Source of the DNA: JBEVJK01 sp963791325
Lineage (GTDB): Bacteria > Pseudomonadota > Alphaproteobacteria > Rhizobiales > Rhizobiaceae
Length of the DNA stretch: 64,000 nt
Direction: 5' to 3'
Assembly: GCA_963791325.1 (NCBI GenBank)
Contig: CAWBRU010000018.1
Location: 186,001-250,000, forward strand
A model generated the notes under the pieces. That model was not told the origin of the DNA, made no database searches, and saw nothing but the letters and a program-made list of their open reading frames with translations. The first letter of the stretch is position 1; every line of letters begins with the position of its first letter. This document shows positions 34,434 to 42,558 of the stretch, piece by piece. A program made the position numbers and the translations under genes.

Positions 34434-34922
34434 CTAAGATGGAGTGCGAAGTTCGAAGCGGGTGACGCCAGCTGCAACATTCAGACCCGTCTGCGCCTGA
34501 ACGCTGAGCGGCTGCAAGGTGATGCTCTTGTGCAAGCCTCCAACCAGAAGGTTGGCCCCGCCGCCAACGACCACCGTTGCTTCGGCACTAACGCCTGTAT
34601 AATCGCCCGCCAACACACCCGGTGCAGAGGCGTTACCGGTTGGCGCAAGCACCCGCCAACGCAACAGTGCCCTTGTCGTCCTGCCGACGTCGAGACCGAA
34701 CTTCTTGATCACCCCCACATACGTTTCAGGCGGGGCTTTCTTGTTCGCAGACGTGAAGACGCATCTAAGGTTCTTTTGCGAGGTGATGATAAGGCCCGTG
34801 CCGGATTCAACCGAGCAATCGAGCACGCCGAGCACGGCGTTCGCCTTCTTCTGAGCCGCCGCACCGGGAACAACGGACGCGGCGAGCGCGACGAAGGTGA
34901 TGGCTGTGAGACATTTGTGCAT
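34434..34922 (-). CDS. DUF992 exported protein, copy B
   Basis: A 162-aa exported protein. The signal peptide covers residues 1-23 (ending GAAAQK). The DUF992 domain runs from LGVLDCSVESGTGLIITSQK to ITLQPLSVQAQTGLNVAAG. The layout and Cys pair are those of copy A, but the two are strongly diverged. AAGGAGAA precedes the ATG. Its upstream region lacks the 18-nt motif found before copy A, so the two copies are probably regulated differently. Confidence 0.85.
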   Translation of the reverse strand: MHKCLTAITFVALAASVVPGAAAQKKANAVLGVLDCSVESGTGLIITSQKNLRCVFTSANKKAPPETYVGVIKKFGLDVGRTTRALLRWRVLAPTGNASAPGVLAGDYTGVSAEATVVVGGGANLLVGGLHKSITLQPLSVQAQTGLNVAAGVTRFELRTPS

Positions 34923-35275
34923 GATCTGGTTCTCCTTGTGAAATGGTCAACACCTCGACCTACGAAAGAAGCTTACCGCTATTTTGTTCCTGTTCAGGTG
35001 ATTTCTAGCCCCAACACTGCGTGCTGACCGACCCGAGAACGATGAAGGGTAGGCGCAAGTGCCGGTATAATGCCGTACCGAGCGGATGACGGGTCGGCGC
35101 GCAGTCGGTTGATCTCTTGCGAACCGATCCAGACTTCCCGGCGATGCGGTGCTGGTTGCCAAGAGTTATGGTTGAGCGCGGGCTCGCATCGCAATCCTTG
35201 CAATTGGGTCGGGAAAGTGGTCGTTTCTTCAAACCAGCATTTTGCGGTCGGCGTTAATAGCGTGGAAGGCAGGCA
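34923..35275. other. Divergent regulatory gap upstream of ccoN
   Basis: 353 bp between DUF992 copy B and ccoN with no credible gene. cbb3 operons are usually controlled by FNR/FixK through TTGAT-N4-ATCAA boxes. Only a half-site TTGAT (around 35110) is visible, followed by TTGCGAA rather than the expected second half. GGAAGGCAGG precedes the ccoN start. Confidence 0.4.
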
Positions 35276-36916
35276 ATGATTCGTCAGCTTACGTCTCCTG
35301 AGCGTGTGAATGCTGCGGTCATAGCATTTCTAGTGGTCGTCGCGGGAGTAACGATGGCGGTACTGGGCAAAGCCGATCCGATGGGCGTTCAAGGCGTGAT
35401 CGTGATCCTGTTTGCCGGCGCGATACTCTTTCTCGTGCTGTCGTCGATATATGAGCCTGAGCCAACCGAGGATCGAGCGAGCGCCTATTATGACGACCCG
35501 ATCAAGGTGGGAATCGTGCTGTCGATGGCGTGGGCGGTCTTCGGCATGTTTATGGGCGTCTGGGTCGCGGCGCAGTTGGCGTGGCCAAGTCTCGCCTTCG
35601 ACGCCGCGTGGTCGGGCTTCGGACGTCTACGCCCCACCCATACTACGGGCGTTATCTTCGGGTTCGGCGGCAACGCCCTGCTGGCGACGTCCTTCCACGT
35701 CGTGCAACGGACCTCTCGCGCACGGCTTGCGGGTCAGGTCACGCCCTGGTTCGTCCTTTTCGGCTACAATCTATTCTGCGTATTGGCGGTGTCCGGCTAT
35801 CTGATCGGGATCACGCAATCGAAGGAGTACGCCGAAGCGGAATGGTATGCGGATCTGTGGCTGGTCATCGTATGGGTGACCTATTTTGTGCTGTTCATTC
35901 GCACGCTTGCGCGCCGCAAGGAGCCACACATCTACGTTGCCAATTGGTACTTCATGGCGTTCATCCTGGTCGTTGCCATCCTTCACATCGTCAACAACCT
36001 TGCCATCCCGGTATCCTGGGGCGAGGCCAAGAGCTATACGATCTGGCCGGGCGTTCAAGATGCCATGGTGCAGTGGTGGTATGGTCACAATGCCGTGGCG
36101 TTTTTCCTGACCGCCGGATTTCTCGGCATGCTCTATTACTACCTGCCTGTCAGGGCGCAGCGGCCGATCTTTTCCTATCGGCTGTCGATCCTGAGTTTTT
36201 GGGGCATCACCTTCTTCTACATGTGGGCGGGCTCTCATCATCTCCACTACACCGCTCTGCCGCAATGGGTTCAAACGCTTGGAATGACATTCTCGGTGAT
36301 GCTTCTGGTCCCTTCTTGGGCATCGGCAGGCAATGCGCTGCTCACGCTCAACGGCGCTTGGCACAAGGTCCGGGATGATGCCACGTTGCGATTCATGGTG
36401 GCGGCCGTGATCTTCTACGGCCTCGCCACGTTCGAGGGTTCGTTCCTCGCCATCCGCCCCGTCAATGCCTTGTCTCACTATACGGATTGGACTGTCGGGC
36501 ATGTTCATGCCGGCGCTCTCGGTTGGGTGGCGCTCATCACTTTCGGCGCGCTCTATACGCTTGTCCCGACGCTCTGGAAGAGACAACACATGTATTCGCC
36601 GATGCTGGTCGAGATCCACTTCTGGCTGGCGATTTCTGGCACCTTGATCTACGTCTTCGCGATGTGGAACTCCGGTATCATTCAAGGTCTGATGTGGCGG
36701 ACCTATACCGAGGAAGGCACGCTGGCCTACTCGTTCGTCGATACCCTTGTCGCCATGTATCCATACTACATCGCGCGGGCATTCGGGGGGCTGCTTTTTC
36801 TGATCGGCACGATCGTCGGCTGCATCAATATCTGGCTCACCGTCCGCACCCTTCCGCACGCGACGAGAGTAGTTGAGGACGAGCCTATCATCCGCTCTGC
36901 AGTGCCGGGAGAGTAA
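35276..36916 (+). CDS. ccoN: cbb3-type cytochrome c oxidase subunit I
   Basis: Catalytic subunit of the high-affinity cbb3 oxidase, 546 aa, twelve or more helices. Heme and CuB ligands are visible as His residues in RPTHTTGVIFGFGGNALLA, WWYGHNAVAFFLTAGFLG, WAGSHHLHYTALP and DWTVGHVHAGALGW. It is the first gene of the cco operon, with the next start 4 nt after its stop. It is expressed in other rhizobia under low oxygen. Confidence 0.96.
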   Translation: MIRQLTSPERVNAAVIAFLVVVAGVTMAVLGKADPMGVQGVIVILFAGAILFLVLSSIYEPEPTEDRASAYYDDPIKVGIVLSMAWAVFGMFMGVWVAAQLAWPSLAFDAAWSGFGRLRPTHTTGVIFGFGGNALLATSFHVVQRTSRARLAGQVTPWFVLFGYNLFCVLAVSGYLIGITQSKEYAEAEWYADLWLVIVWVTYFVLFIRTLARRKEPHIYVANWYFMAFILVVAILHIVNNLAIPVSWGEAKSYTIWPGVQDAMVQWWYGHNAVAFFLTAGFLGMLYYYLPVRAQRPIFSYRLSILSFWGITFFYMWAGSHHLHYTALPQWVQTLGMTFSVMLLVPSWASAGNALLTLNGAWHKVRDDATLRFMVAAVIFYGLATFEGSFLAIRPVNALSHYTDWTVGHVHAGALGWVALITFGALYTLVPTLWKRQHMYSPMLVEIHFWLAISGTLIYVFAMWNSGIIQGLMWRTYTEEGTLAYSFVDTLVAMYPYYIARAFGGLLFLIGTIVGCINIWLTVRTLPHATRVVEDEPIIRSAVPGE

Positions 36917-36920
36917 GGCA

Positions 36921-37673
36921 ATGCCGGAGATTTTCCATCGCAGGCTGGAACGATCCGCCATCGGATTTGTGCTTGCTGTCATCGCGGCGGCGAGTGTCGG
37001 AGGCATTGTGGAGATCGCGCCTCTGTTCACCATTCCCGAAACTGTCGAGAAGGTTCCGGACATGCGGCTGTACACGCCGCTTGAGCTCGCCGGCCGTAAC
37101 ATTTACATCCGCGAGGGATGCTACGCCTGCCACAGTCAAATGATCCGCACGCTGCGCGACGAGGTGGAACGCTACGGTCCTTACTCGCTGGCGGCTGAGT
37201 CCCAATACGATCGGCCGATGCTCTGGGGATCCAAGCGGACGGGTCCGGATCTGGCGCGCATCGGCGGCAAGTACTCCGATTTCTGGCAGGTTGCCCATCT
37301 CACCAATCCACGCGATGTGGTTCCTGAGTCGAACATGCCTGCCTACGGGTGGCTGGCTCGCAACACACTCAAGACGGACGATCTGTCGCGTCACCTCGAC
37401 GTGCAACGCGAGCTTGGCGTTCCCTATACGCAGGAGATGATCGACAATGCGGCTCGGGACGCCTACGGGCAGGCAACTCCCGATTCCGATTTTGCCTCGG
37501 GCGTGGTGGAGCGATACGGCAAGGAGACGCAGGTCAGCGGCTTCGACGGCGTCACCTCCCGCGTCACGGAGATGGACGCGCTGGTTGCGTATCTCCAAGT
37601 TCTGGGGCGACTGACCGGGGCGGCATACCAAAATACGGCCGCTCCCGAAAAGAACCCTGACCCGACCAGTTGA
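36921..37673 (+). CDS. ccoO: cbb3-type oxidase subunit II, mono-heme cytochrome c
   Basis: Membrane-anchored mono-heme cytochrome c, 250 aa, that passes electrons to CcoN. There is one N-terminal helix (about 15-35). The heme motif is CYACHSQMIRTLRDE, and the distal Met lies in the VPESNMPAYGWL segment. Its ATG follows the ccoN stop by 4 nt. Standard family length. Confidence 0.95.
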   Translation: MPEIFHRRLERSAIGFVLAVIAAASVGGIVEIAPLFTIPETVEKVPDMRLYTPLELAGRNIYIREGCYACHSQMIRTLRDEVERYGPYSLAAESQYDRPMLWGSKRTGPDLARIGGKYSDFWQVAHLTNPRDVVPESNMPAYGWLARNTLKTDDLSRHLDVQRELGVPYTQEMIDNAARDAYGQATPDSDFASGVVERYGKETQVSGFDGVTSRVTEMDALVAYLQVLGRLTGAAYQNTAAPEKNPDPTS

Positions 37674-37689
37674 GCCGAGGCTTATCCAG

Positions 37690-37860
37690 ATGGATCTTGA
37701 TCATAGCTCACTGGTCTTCTTCTCCAAGAGTTGGGGACTGTTCTACCTGATAGCCCTGGCTTGCGGGGTGCTGATTTACACATTTTGGCCTTCCAACCGG
37801 AAGCGCTTCGATCGCGCAAAGCACAGTGTCCTCGACCGGGACGACAAGCCATGGAAGTGA
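37690..37860 (+). CDS. ccoQ: cbb3-type oxidase subunit CcoQ
   Basis: A 56-aa single-span protein between ccoO and ccoP. The N-terminus MDLDHSSLVFFSKSWGLFYL is followed by a hydrophobic helix and a basic tail with FWPSNRKRFD, the CcoQ signature. Its end overlaps the ccoP start by 10 nt. CcoQ stabilises the cbb3 complex in other bacteria. Confidence 0.9.
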   Translation: MDLDHSSLVFFSKSWGLFYLIALACGVLIYTFWPSNRKRFDRAKHSVLDRDDKPWK

Positions 37861-38732
37861 GCGAGCGCGATCCCGTCACCGGCCGTGAGACCACCGGTCA
37901 TGAGTGGAACGGCATCAAGGAACTGGACACGCCGGTTCCGCGCGGCGTGCTGATGTTTTTGATCGTCACCCATCTCTGGGCCCTCGTGTGGTGGTTCCTC
38001 GTTCCGGCCTGGCCGCTTGGAACCAGCTACACGCGCGGGCTTCTTGGAGATGACCAGAAACGGACCGTGGAGGCGCGTGTCGTTGAAGCACAGGCGGCGC
38101 GATCGGACTGGGTGAAGCGCATCGAGACTGAGGATTACGATAAAATCCTCGCGGATGAAGCATTGATGCAGAAGGTGCGCAGCAGCGGTCGGCAGCTGTT
38201 CGGCGACAATTGCGCAGCCTGTCACGGCCGAGAGGGCCAAGGAAGAGCAAACTACCCCAATCTGACCGACGATGACTGGTTGTGGGGCGGAAGCCCGCAA
38301 CTGATCGAGCAAACCATGCGGGTCGGCGTGAATAGCCCGCATCCGGAGAGCCGCATCGGTCAAATGCCCGCGTTCGGGCGCGACGAGGTGCTGGACCGCA
38401 ACCAGGTTCAGAACGTTGCGGCCTATGTCTATTCGCTGTCGCACCCGGAGTTCTCGACCCCGCAGAACATCGATCGCATCGAGGCAGGACGCAAGGTATT
38501 CGCCACGACGTGCGTCGCCTGTCACGGTGAAGACGCAAGGGGCAACCGTGATGTTGGCGCCCCGAATCTGACCGACGATCGCTGGATCTATGGTGGCGAC
38601 CTGGACATCATCATCACCACCGTGCACGGGGGAAGGGAGGGCCATATGCCGACCTGGGACGAGCGGCTAAGCAATGCAGAGATCCGGACGTTGGCACTTT
38701 TTGTCCACGATCTCGGGACGCATCGACCGTGA
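37851..38732 (+). CDS. ccoP: cbb3-type oxidase subunit III, di-heme cytochrome c
   Basis: Di-heme cytochrome c subunit, 293 aa. An N-terminal polar segment (HEWNGIKELDTPVPR) and one helix (MFLIVTHLWALVWWFLVPAW) are followed by two heme c domains with CAACHGREG and CVACHGEDA. It overlaps ccoQ. The stop overlaps a GTG start of a small downstream gene. Confidence 0.95.
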   Translation: MEVSERDPVTGRETTGHEWNGIKELDTPVPRGVLMFLIVTHLWALVWWFLVPAWPLGTSYTRGLLGDDQKRTVEARVVEAQAARSDWVKRIETEDYDKILADEALMQKVRSSGRQLFGDNCAACHGREGQGRANYPNLTDDDWLWGGSPQLIEQTMRVGVNSPHPESRIGQMPAFGRDEVLDRNQVQNVAAYVYSLSHPEFSTPQNIDRIEAGRKVFATTCVACHGEDARGNRDVGAPNLTDDRWIYGGDLDIIITTVHGGREGHMPTWDERLSNAEIRTLALFVHDLGTHRP

Positions 38733-38920
38733 GAGACTCGAGAGCGAGCCGACGCAGAACTGCCTTGCTCTGGCTGCTGGTTCCTGCCGGATTTATTCTT
38801 GTGGCAGGCGCGAACCTGCACCTCCTCTACGTGGCCGTCCAATCGCATCCAGGGTGCGCCGCGCACTCCGGGGGACTTGTCGGAGAGCAGCGCTATCGGG
38901 CTGCAAGCCCAGCTTGCTGA
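38729..38920 (+). CDS. Small single-span membrane protein in the cco operon
   Basis: A 63-aa protein starting with GTG that overlaps the ccoP stop. It has a basic N-terminus (RDSRASRRR), one hydrophobic helix (LLWLLVPAGFILVAGANLHL) and a short tail with two Cys. It takes the place where ccoG/ccoH often follow ccoP but matches neither in size. The tail Cys residues could sit at the periplasmic face. Probably a small accessory; family unknown to me. Confidence 0.65.
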   Translation: MRDSRASRRRTALLWLLVPAGFILVAGANLHLLYVAVQSHPGCAAHSGGLVGEQRYRAASPAC

Positions 38921-39009
38921 GGAGGTATCGATGGGCGAGACCGAAAATTCGTATTGGCTCCTCAGCGCAACGTCGGGCATCGGCGAAACGCGAGATCCGA
39001 GGCTCCAGC

Positions 39010-39756
39010 GTGAGTTGGAGGCTTCTTGAGGGGCTAAGCTGGCTCGCGGCCGGCTGGCGCGATTTCTGGAACGGTCCCGTTTCCAGTCTGGCCTACGGTG
39101 CGGTCGTGTTCCTTCTCTCGGCTGCCTTCGTGTGGACCCTCGTGGCATTCGGACGAGACTACATCCTGTTTCCCGCCTTGGCCGGCTTCATGATCGTAGC
39201 ACCGTTCCTGGCTCTCGGCCTCTACGAAAAAAGCCGGGCCATTGAGGCGGGGCATCACATCGGTCTTGCCTCCATGCTGCTGGTGCGCCCACGCGCCGGC
39301 GCGCAAGTCTTTTTCACGGGTCTGCTGCTCTGCATGCTGGGTCTTCTATGGGCGCGCGCCGCCGTGCTTCTCTATGCCCTTTTCTTCGGATTGACGCCCT
39401 TTCCCGGTCTCGATCACATCGTCGGCCTGCTGCTTGGCTCGGCCTACGGTTGGGTCATGCTCATCGTCGGCGCGGCGATTGGTGGCCTATTTGCAGCATT
39501 TGCGTTCGCCATCAGCGTCTTCTCGGTGCCGATGCTCCTCGACCAGCGCACCGATGCGCTGACGGCTATGGGGACAAGCATGAAGCTGGTCTGGAACAAC
39601 CTGCTGCCAATGCTTGCGTGGGGCGCGATGCTGCTGGTCTTGTTTGCAGTCTGCGTGCTCACCGGTCTCGTCGGCATGATCCTCATATTCCCGCTGCTCG
39701 GCCATGCAACGTGGCACGCCTACAGAGCTGCCACACATCCGGAAGCCGACCGATGA
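39010..39756 (+). CDS. DUF2189 membrane protein, possibly frameshifted at the N-terminus
   Basis: About 248 aa from the GTG at 39010: WRLLEGLSWLAAGWRDFWNG, then six hydrophobic segments ending FPLLGHATWHAYRAAT, the same family as the gene at 16.9-17.7 kb. A better start (ATG 38931 after GGAGG) lies upstream but in another frame and stops after 32 codons, just where the DUF2189 frame takes over. A one-base frameshift near 38990-39020 may therefore have disrupted the normal N-terminus, or the gene uses the GTG. The stop overlaps the ccoI start. Confidence 0.78.
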   Translation: MSWRLLEGLSWLAAGWRDFWNGPVSSLAYGAVVFLLSAAFVWTLVAFGRDYILFPALAGFMIVAPFLALGLYEKSRAIEAGHHIGLASMLLVRPRAGAQVFFTGLLLCMLGLLWARAAVLLYALFFGLTPFPGLDHIVGLLLGSAYGWVMLIVGAAIGGLFAAFAFAISVFSVPMLLDQRTDALTAMGTSMKLVWNNLLPMLAWGAMLLVLFAVCVLTGLVGMILIFPLLGHATWHAYRAATHPEADR

Positions 39757-42002
39757 GCTGCTGCGCAGAGGCGGCAATGGCCGGCATCCAGCTGGCTCCA
39801 GCGGCCTTGCTGCCGGCGCGGGAGCTTGCGCTTGCCAGCCGTGACCTCGGCGACAGTGTCTTCCAGACCGATCTCACCGTGCCCCGGGTACGTTGCGCTG
39901 ACTGCATCGCCCTCGTGGAGGGCACTCTGCAGCAACTCGATGGCGTGCTCCATGCCCGCGTGAATCTGACCGCGCATCGGGTCTCGGTGAAGTGGCGCGC
40001 CGTGGGAAGCGCTCCACCGCTCGTGGAGGTGCTAAGCGGAATCGGCTATCCGGCATTTCTCGCGGATGCGGACGACCGGAACACGGACCCGGAGATGGCC
40101 GAGCTTCTCCGCGCAACTGCGGTCGCCGGCTTCGCGGCCATGAACATCATGCTTCTGTCGGTTTCCATCTGGTCCGGCGCGGACCCGGCGACCCGAAGCA
40201 CATTCCATTGGCTCTCGGCACTGATTGCGTGCCCGGCAGTTTTCTACTCCGGTCGGTTGTTCTTTGTCTCTGCCTGGCGATCCCTCATCAATCGGCGTGC
40301 CAATATGGACCTGCCGATCTCGGTCGGAATTCTGTGCGCGCTGGGACTGAGCGTTTTCGACACGCTTGCGGGTGGCCCGCGCGCCTACTTCGACGCCGTA
40401 ACCTCGCTGATCTTCTTCCTGCTGGCCGGGCGCACGCTCGACTATGCGATGCGGCGGAAGGCAAGAAGCGCCGTTACCGGCCTCGCCCGCATGATGCCGC
40501 GAGGGGCGATAGTCATCGGATCTGACGGCGACCGAGACTTCCGACCATTGGCGGAGATCGAGGCCGGTGACCTGATCCTCGTCTCTCCCGGCGAGCGGAT
40601 TCCCGTTGACGCCACCGTCATCTCAGGGCGTGGCGCACTCGATCTGTCCATGGTCACGGGTAAGTCTTCGCATTACCTCGCGCAACCGGGCACCGCTTTG
40701 CTGTCTGGCACCCTGAATGTCGATGGCTCGCTCACCATCCGGGCAACCAAGCGGGCAAAGCATTCATTCTTCAGCGACATGCTGCGGCTGATGCAAGCTG
40801 CGCAAGACGGTCGGGCCCGCTACCGGAACATCGCGGATCGAGCCGCAGCGCTCTATTCGCCGGTGATCCACTCGCTGGCCCTGGCCACGTTCGCCGGGTG
40901 GTTGCTCGCCACCGGCGATACCCACCGGGCAATCACGGTGGCCATTTCGGTGCTCATCATCACCTGCCCATGCGCCTTGGGTCTGGCCGTGCCGATGGTA
41001 CAGGTCATGGCGGCGCGGCGGCTGTTCGAATTGGGAATAAGCCTCAAGGATGGAAGCGCGCTCGAGCGCATGGCCGAGGCCGATGTCGCGGTGTTCGACA
41101 AGACCGGGACGCTCACCACGGGGGCCGCCCGTGTGGTTCAGGTGGATGTGAATCCGTCTGACCTGGCTGCGGCAACAGCCCTGGCGCGGCCTTCTCGGCA
41201 TCCCGTCGCTCGCGCCATCGCCGCACTGGGCCCGGCAGGGGAAGAGGTCGACGCATTTCGAGAGGTGCCGGGGTTTGGACTCGAGGCTCGTTTGGGCGGA
41301 AGTAAGTACCGCTTGGGTCGAAGGAGCTGGGCATTGGGGCCCGCATGCGAGTCGGGAGATGGCGGGCGGACCTGGCTTTCCAGGGATGGAATTGCTGCAG
41401 GAAGCTTCGTGATCGAGGACGAGCTGCGCCCCGAGGCCGGAGCCGCACTCCGAGATCTGGCTGGCTTTGGATTGCAATGCGAGATCCTCTCCGGAGACGA
41501 CCCCGGCGTTGTGGCCGAGGTCGCATCGGCATTGGGAGTCGCCGACTTTTGCGGCGGAGCAACCCCAGCAAGGAAGGTCGAGCGCTTGACAGAGCTCGAG
41601 AGCGAGGGTCGTCACGTGCTGATGGTCGGTGACGGATTGAACGACACCCCGGCTCTGGCGACTGCGCACGTCTCGATGGCACCCGCGTCCGCCACCGATA
41701 TAGGCCGCAACGAGGCCGACCTAGTCTTCCTGGGTGCGAGCTTGGCTGCCGTTCCCCAGGCCGTGGACATTTCACGCGTAGCAATGCGACTGATCCGACA
41801 GAACTTCGGGCTTGCTGTCGCCTACAATCTTGTCGCCCTACCGCTCGCGGTGCTCGGTTACGTCACACCACTCCTGGCTGCAATCGCCATGTCTTCCTCG
41901 TCTATTCTGGTTGTCGGAAATGCGATGCGCATCCCTGGCAAGAAAGCTGTTTCAGGAAGTCCAACGCGTCCGGTTCGCATCGGCGAGGCGAGGACGATAT
42001 GA
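39753..42002 (+). CDS. ccoI: Copper-transporting P1B-type ATPase for cbb3 assembly
   Basis: A 749-aa P-type ATPase (CcoI/FixI), expected to deliver copper for CuB of cbb3. The N-terminal metal-binding domain has RCADCIA. Membrane helices include the ion-binding CPC in ITCPCALGLA, the phosphorylation site is VFDKTGTLT, and the hinge is GDGLNDTPALA. The A-domain motif that is normally TGE reads VTGKSSHY, with Lys in place of the catalytic Glu. It starts inside the stop of the DUF2189 gene. If the change is real, dephosphorylation should be impaired. Confidence 0.9.
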   Translation: MSCCAEAAMAGIQLAPAALLPARELALASRDLGDSVFQTDLTVPRVRCADCIALVEGTLQQLDGVLHARVNLTAHRVSVKWRAVGSAPPLVEVLSGIGYPAFLADADDRNTDPEMAELLRATAVAGFAAMNIMLLSVSIWSGADPATRSTFHWLSALIACPAVFYSGRLFFVSAWRSLINRRANMDLPISVGILCALGLSVFDTLAGGPRAYFDAVTSLIFFLLAGRTLDYAMRRKARSAVTGLARMMPRGAIVIGSDGDRDFRPLAEIEAGDLILVSPGERIPVDATVISGRGALDLSMVTGKSSHYLAQPGTALLSGTLNVDGSLTIRATKRAKHSFFSDMLRLMQAAQDGRARYRNIADRAAALYSPVIHSLALATFAGWLLATGDTHRAITVAISVLIITCPCALGLAVPMVQVMAARRLFELGISLKDGSALERMAEADVAVFDKTGTLTTGAARVVQVDVNPSDLAAATALARPSRHPVARAIAALGPAGEEVDAFREVPGFGLEARLGGSKYRLGRRSWALGPACESGDGGRTWLSRDGIAAGSFVIEDELRPEAGAALRDLAGFGLQCEILSGDDPGVVAEVASALGVADFCGGATPARKVERLTELESEGRHVLMVGDGLNDTPALATAHVSMAPASATDIGRNEADLVFLGASLAAVPQAVDISRVAMRLIRQNFGLAVAYNLVALPLAVLGYVTPLLAAIAMSSSSILVVGNAMRIPGKKAVSGSPTRPVRIGEARTI

Positions 42003-42229
42003 GCTATCTGGCCTGGCTTGTGCCAATCGCACTTGGCATGGGTTTCGGAGGACTTCTTGCGTTCATCTGGTCGATGCGTAGCGGCCAATATGACGACCTC
42101 GACGGCGCAGCGGAGAGAGTGCTGCTGGCCGATGCCAGTGAAGGTCCCCTCCAGGACGAGCTTCACCGGGCTGCGAGCCCCAGCGGGATAGAGGCCGCCC
42201 AGCCGACAACCAGACGACCTGGAGCGTGA
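41999..42229 (+). CDS. ccoS: cbb3-type oxidase assembly protein CcoS
   Basis: A 76-aa single-helix protein with LAWLVPIALGMGFGGLLAFI and the CcoS signature WSMRSGQYDDLDGAAERVL. It overlaps the ccoI stop (ATGA). CcoS is needed for cofactor insertion into cbb3 in other bacteria. The last 25 residues are polar. Confidence 0.9.
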   Translation: MSYLAWLVPIALGMGFGGLLAFIWSMRSGQYDDLDGAAERVLLADASEGPLQDELHRAASPSGIEAAQPTTRRPGA

Positions 42230-42230
42230 C

Positions 42231-42362
42231 ATGAACCAAGCAGGAGACAGAGCTTTCGACTGGGTTGCGGCCCTCGCGATTTTCGCGGGGGCGGCCGTCC
42301 TCGTGCCAAGCCTTACTGCCCTCGCAGCAAGCCTCTGGGCGGTTGCATCAGCTCTGCTCTAA
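42231..42362 (+). CDS. Small single-span membrane protein after ccoS
   Basis: A 43-aa predicted protein that begins 1 nt after the ccoS stop. MNQAGDRAFDWVAALAIFAG is followed by a single long Ala/Leu/Val-rich helix. Very short and hydrophobic. Its close packing supports expression with the cco operon. No family recognised; possibly an accessory subunit. Confidence 0.55.
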   Translation: MNQAGDRAFDWVAALAIFAGAAVLVPSLTALAASLWAVASALL

Positions 42363-42384
42363 CGCCAATGCTGCAACCCGCGAG

Positions 42385-42513
42385 CCACGACGGCGGTACG
42401 ACACTCACAGGCGCCACATCGAGGCCGAGGTGGACGGGCTTGCTGTAAGCTGTCTCTACCTTCCCAACAACGGCAATCCCGCACCGGGGCTGACCTACAA
42501 GCTGCTGGTTCGA
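42385..42513 (+). pseudogene. Exonuclease III (xth) fragment
   Basis: The plus-strand frame holds RHIEAEVDGLAVSCLYLPNN then GNPAPGLTYKLLV, the internal segment of exodeoxyribonuclease III that carries SLYLPNGNP and the following KLAW-like part. The N-terminal catalytic residues, the C-terminal half and the start are all missing. It sits directly after the last cco-linked gene and is probably a relic of a rearrangement breakpoint. Confidence 0.75.
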
Positions 42514-42558
42514 TCGGCTCCTCAGCCACAAGTCAGCTCGAGGCGCAGCAACGTGGTA

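Noticed and set aside
35090..35125. An FNR/FixK box upstream of ccoN
   Set aside because: Only the TTGAT half is present; the second half does not match ATCAA.
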